32,744 bases of DNA, taken from assembly GCA_031396695.1 (NCBI GenBank), contig JANNLG010000074.1:1-32744 (forward strand). Direction: 5' to 3'. Source of the stretch: VGRW01 sp031396695 (GTDB lineage: Bacteria; Myxococcota_A; UBA9160; SZUA-336). Positions 24,394-32,744 of this stretch are shown piece after piece. Each line of letters starts with the position of its first letter. Position 1 is the first letter of the stretch. The notes below the pieces were generated by a model. That model saw only the letters and a program-made list of their open reading frames with translations, did no database searches and was not told the origin of the DNA. The position numbers and the translations under genes are program-made.

Positions 24394-26724
24394 CTAGCGG
24401 TCTCTGCGACTCTCGATCGCGGGCGGTTCGAACGCGCGCACCGGCGGGGCGATGCCGTCGAAGCGCTCCAGCTCGACGAGCGCGTGCTGCCCGGAGCAAC
24501 CTTGCGCGAGGCGCGACGTGCCGACGTCCTGCGTGAGCAGGTTCGGATTTCCGTGCACGCACATCGCGATCTCCGCGTGCGGGTCGTCGGGATAGAACCA
24601 CGCGCCGGTCGAGAGCTGCACCACGCTCGGCCGCACGTCGGTCGAGAGCACCGCGCCCGCCAGGCAGCTTCCGCGGTCGTTCCACAGCCGCACGATGTCG
24701 CCGGCCGCGATGCCGCGCGCGGCCGCGTCGCTCGGGTGGATGCGAACCGGCTCGCGACCGTTCACCTTCGAAGCCTGGCTGAGCGCGCCAAGGTCGAGCT
24801 GTCCGTGCAGACGCGTCGCGGGATTGTTCGCGACCAGCGCGAGCGGGAAGCGCTGCGCGCGAGGCGAGCCGAGCCACTCGTCGCACTCGAGCCACGCCGC
24901 GTGCCCCGGACAATCGGCGTAGCCGAAGCGCGCGATCTTCTCCGAGTAGAGCTCGATCTTCCCGCTCGGCGTCTTCAGCGGGTTGGCTTGCGGATCGTCG
25001 CGGAAGGAATCGAACAGCACGCGCTCGGATTCGTTCGCGGGCACCTCGAGCGAGCCGCTCGCCCAGAAGCCCTCAAAGTCTGGAGTCGAGATACCCGCAT
25101 CGCCGAGCGCCCTGCGCACGCGCTCGTACAGGTGTTCGAGCCAGGCGCGTTCGTCGCGGCCTTCCGTGAAGTCGTCGCGCACCCCGAAACGCTCGGCGAG
25201 CGCGGCGAAGATCTCGTGGTCGTTGCGCGCGCCGCCCACGGGCTCGAAGGCGGCTTGCATGGCGACGATGCGCGCATCGGCGCGTCCGGAGCCGATGTCG
25301 TTGCGCTCGAGCGAAGTCGTGGCCGGAAACACCAGATCCGCGTGTCGGGCCATCGGCGTCCAGTACGGCTCGTGCACGATCAGCGTGTCGGGCCGCGCGA
25401 GCGCCGCGCGCAGGCGGTTCAGATCCTGGTGGTGGTGGAACGGATTGCCGCCCGCCCAGTACACGAGACGAATGTCCGGATAGGTGAGCGTCGCTCCGTT
25501 GTATTCGAACTCTTCGCCGGGCCGGAGCAGCAGGTCCGCGATGCGCGCGACGGGAATGAAATCGCGCACGGGATTCAGGCCCTCCGAGAGCATCGGCAGC
25601 GGCAGGTTCGCGAACGGACTGCCGAGATCGCCCATCGAGCCGTAGCCGTGACCGAAGCCGCCGCCGGGCAGACCGATCTGCCCGAGCAGCGCAGCGAGCG
25701 AGAGCGCGGCCCAGAGCGGTTGCTCGCCGTGCTGCGCGCGCTGCAGCGAGTACGACACGGTGACGAGCGTGCGCTTGGCGGCCATCTCGCGCGCGAGCGC
25801 GCGCAGCTCGTGCGCGGCGATGCCGGAGCGCTGCTCCGCCCACTCCGGCGTCTTGGCCACGCCGTCGTGCTCGCCCATCACGTAGGCGATGAACTGCTTC
25901 GAGCCGTGGCAGCAGCGCTCGAGGAACTCGAGATCGTGCAGGCCTTCGCTCACCAGCACGTGTGCGAGTCCGAGCATCACCGCCACGTCACCGAGCGGTG
26001 TCACCGGGTACCAGCGCGCCTGCGACTCCGGCACCACGTCGTCGCGCAGCGGCGAGAAGTGCGCGATCCGCATGCCGCGAGCGTGGGCGGCTTCGAGGTG
26101 TTGCCGGAGGCCGTGGTGCGCCATGCCGCCGGGCGCGACGAAGGTGTTCTTGAGCGGCAGGCCGCCGAACGCGACCAGCAGCTCCGTGTGCTTCGCGATC
26201 ACCGTCCACGGCGTGGCCTTGCGAAACACCGCGGCGGAGCTGCCGAGCAAGTGAGGCAGCAGTACGAGCGACGCGCCGATGCTGTAGCTGTTGCGGTGCG
26301 CGGTGAAGCCGCCGATCAGGTTCAGGAATCGGTGCAGCTGGTTCTGACTGTTGTGGAAGATCCCGGCGCTCGCCCAGCCGTAGGAGCCGGCGAAGATCGA
26401 CCGGTTGCCATGCGCGCCGCGCACGCGCTCGAGCTCGGCGGCTGCGCGATCGAGCGCCTCGTCCCACGACAGCTCGACGAACGAATCGGCGCCGCGCTCG
26501 CGCGAAGGGCCGGGCCCGCGCTCGAGCCAGCCGCGCCGCGCCACCGGCCGACCGATGCGCGCGGCGTGTCGCACGCTGCCGGGCAGATTGCGCAAGAGCG
26601 GCGACGGATCGGGATCGTGCAGCGGCTCGACGGCGAACACCTCGCCGTCGCGCGCGCGCACCCGGAACGCGCCCCAGTGCGAGCTGTGCGTGGTGCCGCG
26701 GCCGTCGTCCGGTCGATCCGCCAT
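24394..26724 (-). CDS. Molybdopterin-dependent oxidoreductase, BisC/TorA/DMSO-reductase type, cytoplasmic
   Basis: 776-residue molybdoenzyme of the DMSO reductase family, class without an Fe-S cluster. The N-terminal SSHWGAFRVRARDG lacks the CxxC motif. GSYGWASAGIFHN contains the predicted molybdenum ligand Ser119, as in DMSO, TMAO and biotin sulfoxide reductases. LPGGGFGHGYGSMG, YWAGGNPFHHHQDLNRL, FPATTSLERNDIG and the C-terminal RLHGQLDLGALSQASKVNGREP, HPSDAAARGI are further family markers. There is no Tat signal peptide, so it resembles cytoplasmic BisC (biotin-d-sulfoxide or methionine-sulfoxide reductase) more than TorA. The exact substrate is not certain. ATG 26724 is 6 bases after the crotonase stop, so it is read in that operon. 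Confidence 0.88.
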   Translation of the reverse strand: MADRPDDGRGTTHSSHWGAFRVRARDGEVFAVEPLHDPDPSPLLRNLPGSVRHAARIGRPVARRGWLERGPGPSRERGADSFVELSWDEALDRAAAELERVRGAHGNRSIFAGSYGWASAGIFHNSQNQLHRFLNLIGGFTAHRNSYSIGASLVLLPHLLGSSAAVFRKATPWTVIAKHTELLVAFGGLPLKNTFVAPGGMAHHGLRQHLEAAHARGMRIAHFSPLRDDVVPESQARWYPVTPLGDVAVMLGLAHVLVSEGLHDLEFLERCCHGSKQFIAYVMGEHDGVAKTPEWAEQRSGIAAHELRALAREMAAKRTLVTVSYSLQRAQHGEQPLWAALSLAALLGQIGLPGGGFGHGYGSMGDLGSPFANLPLPMLSEGLNPVRDFIPVARIADLLLRPGEEFEYNGATLTYPDIRLVYWAGGNPFHHHQDLNRLRAALARPDTLIVHEPYWTPMARHADLVFPATTSLERNDIGSGRADARIVAMQAAFEPVGGARNDHEIFAALAERFGVRDDFTEGRDERAWLEHLYERVRRALGDAGISTPDFEGFWASGSLEVPANESERVLFDSFRDDPQANPLKTPSGKIELYSEKIARFGYADCPGHAAWLECDEWLGSPRAQRFPLALVANNPATRLHGQLDLGALSQASKVNGREPVRIHPSDAAARGIAAGDIVRLWNDRGSCLAGAVLSTDVRPSVVQLSTGAWFYPDDPHAEIAMCVHGNPNLLTQDVGTSRLAQGCSGQHALVELERFDGIAPPVRAFEPPAIESRRDR

Positions 26725-26730
26725 CGCGCG

Positions 26731-27546
26731 CTAGCGCCCGCTGAACTTCGCCTTGCGCTTGGCGAGGAACGCGCCGGTGCCTTCGCGGAAGTCCTCGCTG
26801 CGGCCGGTGTACACCATGGCTTCGGCTTCCAGGTCGAGCACGTCGCGCAGGTTGCCGTGCATGGCCAGGTTCAGGTGACGCTTCATGTAGCGGTACGAGA
26901 GCGGCGGGCCTTCCGCGAGCCGGTGCGCGAGCGCTTCGACTTCCTTGCGGAACACGTCCTGCGCGAACACGCGGTAGAGCAGCCCGATGCGCAGCGCTTC
27001 GGCCGAATCGAAGCGCTCGCCGAGCAGATACAGCTCGCGCGCCTTGGCGCTGCCGAGCAGCTTGGTCGCGAAGTAGCTGCCGCCGAAGTCGCCCGAGAAG
27101 CCGATGCGCGCGAAGGCGGTGGTGAAGACCGCACCGTCGACCGCGACGCGCATGTCGCACGCCATCGACATCGAGAGCGACGCGCCCGCCACCGCGCCGT
27201 TGATCGCGGCGATGGTCGGCTTGGGCATCGTGTGCAGGATCCACGACGACTCCTGCATGCGCTTCAGGCCGTCGTACGACTCCTCGAGCGTCTGACGCCC
27301 GCTGGTGTTGCGGTCCGCGGGGCTCGGCGCGTCGGGCGGCGCCAGATCGGCGCCCGCGGAGAACGCCCGATCGCCCGCGCCGGTCAGCACGACCACGCGC
27401 ACGGACGAATCGTCGGCCACCTCGCGCAGCGCTGCGGCGAGTCCCGAGAGCAGCTCGCTCGTCAGCGAGTTCATGCGCTCGGGGCGGTTCATGGTGACGG
27501 TGGCGACACCGTCCGACGTCCGGTCTACGAGGATGGGTTGGCTCAT
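26731..27546 (-). CDS. Enoyl-CoA hydratase/isomerase-family (crotonase) protein
   Basis: 271-residue crotonase-fold protein that acts on an acyl-CoA. The oxyanion-hole regions are visible: RAFSAGADL (60-68) and AINGAVAGASLSMSMACDM (114-132). The two catalytic glutamates of true hydratases are missing: the first position is Ser125, and the FPE motif is FAR (145-147). Instead Asp153 in RIGFSGDFGGSYF sits where PaaG-like isomerases and CoA dehalogenases have Asp. An isomerase or another crotonase activity is therefore more likely than hydration. The C-terminal PPLSYRYMKRHLNLA helix is family-typical. ATG 27546 lies 6 bases after TATACT, and the molybdoenzyme follows 6 bases after the stop. Confidence 0.9.
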   Translation of the reverse strand: MSQPILVDRTSDGVATVTMNRPERMNSLTSELLSGLAAALREVADDSSVRVVVLTGAGDRAFSAGADLAPPDAPSPADRNTSGRQTLEESYDGLKRMQESSWILHTMPKPTIAAINGAVAGASLSMSMACDMRVAVDGAVFTTAFARIGFSGDFGGSYFATKLLGSAKARELYLLGERFDSAEALRIGLLYRVFAQDVFRKEVEALAHRLAEGPPLSYRYMKRHLNLAMHGNLRDVLDLEAEAMVYTGRSEDFREGTGAFLAKRKAKFSGR

Positions 27547-27558
27547 CGCGCGAGTATA
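27544..27558 (-). promoter_or_regulatory. -10 box TATACT, 6 bases before ATG (leaderless layout)
   Basis: TATACT (27558-27553, minus strand) is followed by CGCGCG and the crotonase ATG. It is the same arrangement as at the esterase gene. The box lies in the 23-base gap after the V4R-like gene. Confidence 0.65.
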
Positions 27559-27569
27559 CGCGCGCGCGC

Positions 27570-28118
27570 CTACTCCGTGCCGCGCCCGCCCTTCCAGGTC
27601 AGATCCCAGAAGCAGTTCTGCGCGCCGGTGGCGCGGCAGCGGGTGTGCCTCACGCTGACGTCCTCGAAGCCCATCAGCGCCATGCGCTCCGCCTGGTAGC
27701 CGGTGAACGTCTCGCAGATCTCGCGCGCAGGCTCCGCGAAGCCCACGAATTCCCAGACGGCGTGGCCGACTCCGCGCTCGACGACCTTCATTTCGCCGCT
27801 GTCGTACATCGAGGTCGAGAGCGTCACGGCGGCCTTGCGGTCGGCCGACTTTGCGAGCCGGCTGTACGTGCCGGCCATGTGCGAGCGCGCGGCATCGCGG
27901 CCCATCTTCTCGCACGCGCTCACCGGACCCGGCGGCGACACGCGCGTCATCACGCGCAGGATCGCCGTGTAGTCCTCGACCGGATACCACGACGCGAGCA
28001 CGATGCGATCGTCCAAGTAGTGGGCGAGCTTGGGGCCGAGCAACGGCAGCGCCTTCTCCCGGTAGGGCAGGAGCGCCTTCACCGCCTCGATCATCACGGT
28101 CCCTTTGGCGTTGGCCAT
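27570..28118 (-). CDS. Small V4R/DUF2378-like protein
   Basis: 182 residues, not a characterised family. The C-terminal FTGYQAERMALMGFEDVSV followed by RHTRCRATGAQNCFWDLTW resembles the V4R domain ending, in which a paired-Cys pattern binds a small ligand. The overall size and the WYPVEDYTAILRVM segment recall the myxobacterial DUF2378 proteins. It lacks a membrane segment or signal peptide. ATG 28118 is chosen because AAGGGG lies 5 bases upstream; a GTG six bases earlier overlaps the kinase stop. It follows the hybrid histidine kinase immediately, so a role as its partner or sensor is possible but is only inferred. Confidence 0.65.
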   Translation of the reverse strand: MANAKGTVMIEAVKALLPYREKALPLLGPKLAHYLDDRIVLASWYPVEDYTAILRVMTRVSPPGPVSACEKMGRDAARSHMAGTYSRLAKSADRKAAVTLSTSMYDSGEMKVVERGVGHAVWEFVGFAEPAREICETFTGYQAERMALMGFEDVSVRHTRCRATGAQNCFWDLTWKGGRGTE

Positions 28119-28120
28119 GT

Positions 28121-29902
28121 TCACCCCTTGGGCAGGTGCCGCGCGATCTGCGCCAGCAACTGCTCTCTTGCAATCGGCTTGGTGGCGTAGTCACTGCAGC
28201 CCGCCGCGAGACAGCGCTCGCGATCGCCCGTCATCGCCTGCGCGGTGAGCGCGATGATCGCCCCGCCGTAGCCCGAGGCGCGCAGCCGTTGCACCGCGGT
28301 GTAGCCGTCTAGCACGGGCATCTGCATGTCCATCAGCACCACGTCGTACGGCTCGTCGCTCCTCTCGGACAGGAGCGCGAGCTCGCAGCCCCGCGCGCCA
28401 TCCGGCGCGATCTCGACCACGAGACCCGCGCGCCGCAGGATGCCGCCGATCAGGCGTTGGTTGTCGAGCCCGTCCTCGACCAGCAGCACACGGCCCGCGA
28501 GCGCGAGCGGCGTCGCCGAGACCGGCGCGCGCTCGAGCACGGCGAACTCGCCCACTTCGGCCGCGGGCAGCACGCGCACGCCCGCGAGCGGTGGACACGG
28601 AACGTGCAAGCTGAAGCGGCTGCCGCGGTCGAGCGCGCTCTCGACGTAGATCTCGCCGCCGAGCAGCCGCGCGAGCTTGCGCGAGAGCGCGAGCCCGAGC
28701 CCGGTGCCCTGGTGCTCGCGCGTGAGCGAGCCTTGCACCTGCGTGAAGGTCTCGAAGAGGCGCTGAACCTGCTCGGGCGCCACTCCGCAGCCGGTATCGA
28801 CGACGGTGATCGCGAGCGTGCGCGGGGTGTCGCTCGCGCCGGCGACCAGACCGACCTCGATCCGCACGCGCCCGCTCTCGGTGAACTTCACGGCGTTGCC
28901 GACCAGGTTGATCAGGATCTGACGCAAGCGCGTGCGATCGGTCTCGATTTCTTCGGGCACCGGGCCGACCGCCAGCGTCTCGAGCACGAGCCCCTTTTCG
29001 ATCGCGTGCACACCGAGCAGACTCGCGACCTCGGCCACGAGACGGATGGGAGAGCAGCGCTCGCGCGCGACCTCGAACCGGCCGGCCTCGATCTTCGAGA
29101 GATCGAGGATGCCGTTGATCAGCGCAAGCAGGTGGACGCCGTTGCGCCGCACCGTCGAGAGCGCGGCGCGGATCTTCGCGTTCGCCGGCGAGATGCCGAG
29201 CTCGAGCTCGACCTCTTCCGCGAAGCCCAGAATCGCGGTCATGGGTGTGCGGATCTCGTGACTCATGTTGGTCAGGAACTCCGACTTCAGCTGCGTCGCT
29301 TCGAGTGCGCGCTGGCGCGTCTCGTCCAGGTCCGCCCACAACCGCAGCTGGTCGCGCGCGAAGGTCGCCCCCAGCCACGCCATCGCCAGACACATCACTG
29401 CGTAGCTGACCGGATCGACCGCACGCTCGGACGGAACCAGCCAGAGCGAGAGCGCGTACAGCGCCGCGGTGGCGACGGCCAGCGCGTAGGTGAGCCAGGG
29501 CCGCACGGGCGCGAGCGACGCGAAGGTCTGCGCCACCATCGGCGCGAGCATCGCGTAGGCCTTGTAGCCGAGCAGCAAATGCGCAGGCGAGAAGATCACC
29601 CCGCCCGCGGCGAGCAGCGTGGCGCAGAACAGGATCAGCTCGGGGCAGCGCTCAGCGGCCTTCCCGCGCGCGAGCAGCCAGAGCGCGACGAAGCCGGTCT
29701 CGAGCACCGCCAGGTAGATCAGCGACGGTGCGAGCTCTGCTTCCCCGTTCAGGACCGAGACGGCGCAAAGCGGCGGCACCATCAGCATCAGCAGCCGCGT
29801 GACGTTTCGCGCGCTGCGCACGAGCAGGTTCTGCACGCTCGCGTTCGAGCGACCGGACCCTGCCGACCCGTCGGCGGACATAGTCGTGTCTGCCCCGCTC
29901 AC
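28121..29902 (-). CDS. Membrane hybrid histidine kinase with receiver domain
   Basis: 593 residues from GTG 29902, or 586 from ATG 29881 (numbering below). About six hydrophobic helices span residues 30-175. They are followed by a short coiled coil and HisKA with phospho-acceptor His208 in NMSHEIRTPM. The HATPase domain has N box NLVGNAVKF, G1 DTGCGVA and G2 GTGLGLALSRKLA. A C-terminal receiver domain has phospho-acceptor Asp near 518 in VLMDMQMPVLDG, plus the LTAQA switch and KP. There is no PAS domain and no HPt, so the phosphate must pass to a separate protein. The start is uncertain: GTG 29902 lies 6 bases after a weak TACGGT; ATG 29881 has neither box nor Shine-Dalgarno. Its stop overlaps the start region of the V4R-like gene, so they are co-translated. 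Confidence 0.9.
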   Translation of the reverse strand: MSGADTTMSADGSAGSGRSNASVQNLLVRSARNVTRLLMLMVPPLCAVSVLNGEAELAPSLIYLAVLETGFVALWLLARGKAAERCPELILFCATLLAAGGVIFSPAHLLLGYKAYAMLAPMVAQTFASLAPVRPWLTYALAVATAALYALSLWLVPSERAVDPVSYAVMCLAMAWLGATFARDQLRLWADLDETRQRALEATQLKSEFLTNMSHEIRTPMTAILGFAEEVELELGISPANAKIRAALSTVRRNGVHLLALINGILDLSKIEAGRFEVARERCSPIRLVAEVASLLGVHAIEKGLVLETLAVGPVPEEIETDRTRLRQILINLVGNAVKFTESGRVRIEVGLVAGASDTPRTLAITVVDTGCGVAPEQVQRLFETFTQVQGSLTREHQGTGLGLALSRKLARLLGGEIYVESALDRGSRFSLHVPCPPLAGVRVLPAAEVGEFAVLERAPVSATPLALAGRVLLVEDGLDNQRLIGGILRRAGLVVEIAPDGARGCELALLSERSDEPYDVVLMDMQMPVLDGYTAVQRLRASGYGGAIIALTAQAMTGDRERCLAAGCSDYATKPIAREQLLAQIARHLPKG

Positions 29903-30110
29903 CGACAAACCGTACGTCCGCCTCCGTATTTCGAATCGGATCCCCAGCAAGGGAACTTGCAGGCGGGCGTTGGCGGCCCGACGACGCGCGACGCGCGTGG
30001 CGGGTCTGGCGGGTGTGTCCATTCCGCGCGCGCCCGACCGTCCTCCCACTCATGATTTCCCGCAGCTGTTTCGACCTGTGGACGGTGAGCCCGATCTGCC
30101 GAGAGCCGTC
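29903..30110. promoter_or_regulatory. Divergent intergenic region between the histidine kinase and the AAA regulator
   Basis: About 200 bases with start codons facing away on both sides. A weak TACGGT (29914-29909, minus strand) could serve the kinase. No convincing -10 or Shine-Dalgarno is seen for the plus-strand gene, and its start may be anywhere between about 30012 and 30111 (GTG codons). Confidence 0.4.
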
Positions 30111-32744
30111 GTGAGCGCGCGCCCCGAGCGGAACCCGCTCTTCGTCGGGCGCGAGCGCGAGCTCGTGTGGCTCGCGGACGCTCTCGACGAGGCGCGGCTC
30201 GGACGCGGCGGCGCGGTGCTCGTGACCGGCGAGCGCGGCGTCGGGAAGTCCGAGCTCGTGCGCGAGCTGTGCGCGCGCAACGAGTCGGTGCTGTTCGCGA
30301 GCGGCCGCTGCGACAGCGAGCGGTCCGGGCGCCCGTATCAGCCGTGGCTCGACGTGCTCGCGTGCCTGCGCGATTCGTCGAGCGCACCGGACGAGCTCGA
30401 CGAGCTCCTGCGCGAGCTCACCACGCCGCACGAGCAGCGCACGCAGGAGCGCATCGATCCCGAGACCGCGCGCTTCCTGTTGTTGGCGCGGCTCACGCGC
30501 GCGCTGCAGCGCGAGGCCGAGGCGCGTCCCGTCGCGTTCCTGCTCGACGACCTGCACCTGGCCGATCTCGCGTCGGTGCACTTCGCGGCGCAGCTCGTCG
30601 ATTCGCCCTACGCGACGCGCGTGATCCTGATCGGAGTGCACCGCGAGCTGGCGCCGGACGCCGATCCCGCGCTGATCGCGAGTCTGCAGCGGATCGCGCC
30701 GTCCAAGCGCCGGCTCGAGCTCGGCCCGCTTTCGCTGGACGAGGTCGCGCGCTTCGCAGAGCTCGACGGGAAGGAGCCGCCGTCGCGCGCCGAGGTGGAG
30801 ACGCTGCACCGGCGCAGCAGCGGAAATCCGCTCTTTCTGCGCGAGCTCCTGCGTTCCGAATTCGGCGCCGACGCCGAGCAGCGCGTGCCGCGCACGCTCG
30901 CGCACCTGATCGACGCGCGCGTGCAGACGCTCGAGCCCGCGGATCGCGAGCTGATCGAGCTCGCGGCGGTGATCGGCCGCGAGCCGCCGCTGCTCTGGCT
31001 CGCGCGCACCGCAGACATGCACCGACGCGACGCGCGCGTGCAGCTCGAGCGCGCCGCCGCGCTGGGCGTGCTCGCGCCGCTCGCCGAGGATGCCGACCAC
31101 TGCGCGTTCCCGCACGAGCTGGTGCGCGATGCGATCTACTCGAACCTGACGCTCGCGCGGCGCGCGAGCCTGCACGGCGCGGTCGCGCGCGCGCTCGGTG
31201 CACTGCACACGAAGTCCAAGGAGCCGCCGTGGGCCCTGCTCGCGCGACACCACGGGGAGTCGGACTCAGGCCAAGGGGCGGTGCGCGCCGGAGCGTGCGC
31301 CGAGTCGGCGGGCCACCGCGCGTTCGCGCTGCTCGCGTTCGAGGACGCGGCCAGCCATTTCGGCGCGGCGTTGCACTGGCTCGAGTTCGGACCGCCGATC
31401 GCACCCGCACGCGAGGCGGAGCTCTTGATCGAGCTCGGCCGCGCGCACCTGCTGGCCGGCGATCCGGAACGCGCGGCGAGCGACCTCGGCCAGGCCGCGC
31501 GCATCGCGCGCAAGGGCGCGGCGATCGTCCCGCTCGCACGCGCCGCGGTCGAGCTGGCGGCGATCCGCTCCGGCCGCGCGAGCGGCGAGAACGACGGCGG
31601 CACGCCGATGGAGCGAATCGCGCTGATAGAGGAAGTCCTGTTGCAGCTGCCGCGCACGCACACGACCCTGCGCGTCGAGCTGCAAATCGCGCTGGCGAGC
31701 GACCTGTGCGCGGTCGATCCGCAGCGCGCGCGCGCGCGCGACCAGCGACGCCGCGATCGCTTCCTCGCGACAACTCAAGGACTCCGCGCTGCACCTGCGC
31801 GCCGTATCGAGCCGCGCGCAGCTTCTGCTCTATCCGAACGATGCGCGCGAGCGCGAGGCGTTCGCGCGCGAAGAGGTCTCGCTCGCGCGCAGCGCGCGCG
31901 ACCGCGGCGTCGAGGTCTTCGCGCACCACCACATGTTCGCCAACGCGCTCGCTCGCGGGGACCGCGCTGCGGTCGACGAGGCCGCCGAAGCCTGCGAGCG
32001 CGCCGCCGGCGTGCTCGGTCACCCGATGCACCGCGGCCACGCGGCCGCGGCGCTGGCCGCGCGCGCGCTGTGGCAAGGCGACCTGCTGCTCGCCGAGCAA
32101 TTCTCCGACGAGGCCGCGCGTTCGCTCGCCGATCACCGCTCGCGCGAGCTCGCGTTCCAGGTCACCACGTCGCAGAGATTCTTCTTGCGCCGTTTCCAGG
32201 GCCGGCTCGCCGAGCTCGAGCCTCAGCTCGACGCAAGCCTGCGCGATCATCCCGATCTGCTCGCGCTGCAGTGCACGTTCGCGCTTCTGTACGCCTCGAC
32301 CGGCCGCGAAGAGGAAGCGCGCATCGCGCTCGCCGCCGTCGTGAAACGGTGTAGCGACGGCGGCCAGCTGCGCCTGCCCGCGGATTCGAGCCGCTCCATG
32401 AACGTGGCGCTCTTGGCCGAGACCTGCGCCTGGCTGCGCGACGCCGCGACCGCCGCCGCGCTCGAGCTCGAGCTCGAGATCGCGGGCGACGGCAACATCT
32501 GCCTGGGCGCGCTCGCGTGCCTGGGCTCGGTGCAGCGCTATCGCGGCCTGGTTGCGCAGGCGCGCGGCGATCACGACGAGGCGATCGCGTTCCACGAAGA
32601 CGCGATCGAGTGGGAGAAGCACGCCGGCGCGCGCCCGCTCGAAGCGCTCGCGGTGCTCGACTGCGCGCGCGTCGCGCTCGCGCGCGGCGAGCCCGGCGAC
32701 GACGAACTCGTGCGCGTCCACGCAGCGCGCGCGCTGCAGATCGC
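30111..32744 (+). CDS. AAA-ATPase regulator (MalT/cyclase-associated type), frameshifted, 3' end outside window
   Basis: Large ATP-dependent regulator of the type found fused to LuxR or cyclase domains. Walker A is GERGVGKS (40-47), Walker B LLDDLHLAD (144-152), and the sensor region is HRRSSGNPLFLRELL. The region after about 400 is helical and TPR-like. In the starting frame, good coding ends at about residue 538. From 31741 the plausible protein continues in another frame (ASSRQLKDSALHLRAV, then EVFAHHHMFANALARGD and QRYRGLVAQARGDHDEAIAFH) to the window end. The uninterrupted frame would run to an unrelated TAG at 32352. The shift falls in a 17-base alternating GC run (31724-31740). Adding one GC unit, or removing one base, restores one frame. 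It could be a real slippage mutant, phase variation or an assembly error. The GTG 30111 start is uncertain (GTG 30078 also possible). The output domain is not visible. Confidence 0.8.
31724..31740 (+). repeat. (GC)8.5 dinucleotide run at the frameshift
   Basis: Seventeen alternating G/C bases in the middle of the AAA regulator. The frame that codes well upstream of it differs from the frame that codes well downstream, so the run is the likely site of a 2-base slippage. Confidence 0.75.

Noticed and set aside
24166..27699. A 1177-codon plus-strand frame opposite the molybdoenzyme and crotonase
   Set aside because: It is a long antisense shadow with Arg/Ala/His-rich low-complexity translation. 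The minus-strand genes have unmistakable family motifs.

Overview
The window is about 32.7 kb of very GC-rich, gene-dense bacterial chromosome. Third codon positions are nearly all G or C, and I see no rRNA, tRNA, CRISPR array, insertion sequence or prophage. A lipoprotein esterase, a monofunctional peptidoglycan glycosyltransferase, many inner-membrane proteins, a hybrid histidine kinase and a cyclase-TPR protein point to a free-living Gram-negative of the Myxococcota/Desulfobacterota kind. That placement is inferred from general gene style, not proven.

Layout. 1-2940 (+): the end of a topoisomerase IV subunit B gene followed by subunit A, both closest in sequence style to the Bacteroidota type. 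3124-4987 (+): an MBL-fold hydrolase and a DMT-family permease. 4956-11375 (-): an amidase, a RarD-like permease and a 1358-residue membrane protein built from two similar halves. 11406-13274 (+): a zinc-less NAD(P)H-dependent reductase and a luciferase-like oxidoreductase. 13271-15621 (-): a class III cyclase/TolB-like/TPR protein translationally coupled to a small zinc-binding-type protein. 15688-18223 (-): a lipoprotein carboxylesterase followed by an MddA-like methyltransferase. 18277-22585 (-): a tight operon of mtgA, a heme-type membrane protein, an acyl-CoA dehydrogenase, an APH-fold kinase and a SAM methyltransferase. 22924-29902 (-): a hybrid histidine kinase, a V4R-like protein, a crotonase, a BisC/TorA-type molybdoenzyme, an ORF6N protein and a dienelactone-hydrolase-like protein. 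30111-window end (+): an AAA-ATPase regulator of MalT/cyclase-associated type, interrupted by a frameshift at a GC dinucleotide run.

Two patterns tie the window together. First, most genes that begin a transcription unit have a TAnnnT hexamer 6-8 bases before the start codon and no Shine-Dalgarno sequence, which is the layout of leaderless mRNAs. Genes inside operons instead use overlapping or abutting stop and start codons. Second, many genes concern acyl-CoA, ester, amide and sulfur-compound turnover. The most notable is an acyl-CoA dehydrogenase next to a kinase, a split version of the ACAD10/11 architecture.

Other points of interest are quinolone-resistance-type residues in both topoisomerase subunits, a symmetric -10 box between divergent genes at 11394-11400, a 35-base palindrome inside the ORF6N gene, and the (GC)n frameshift at 31724-31740.
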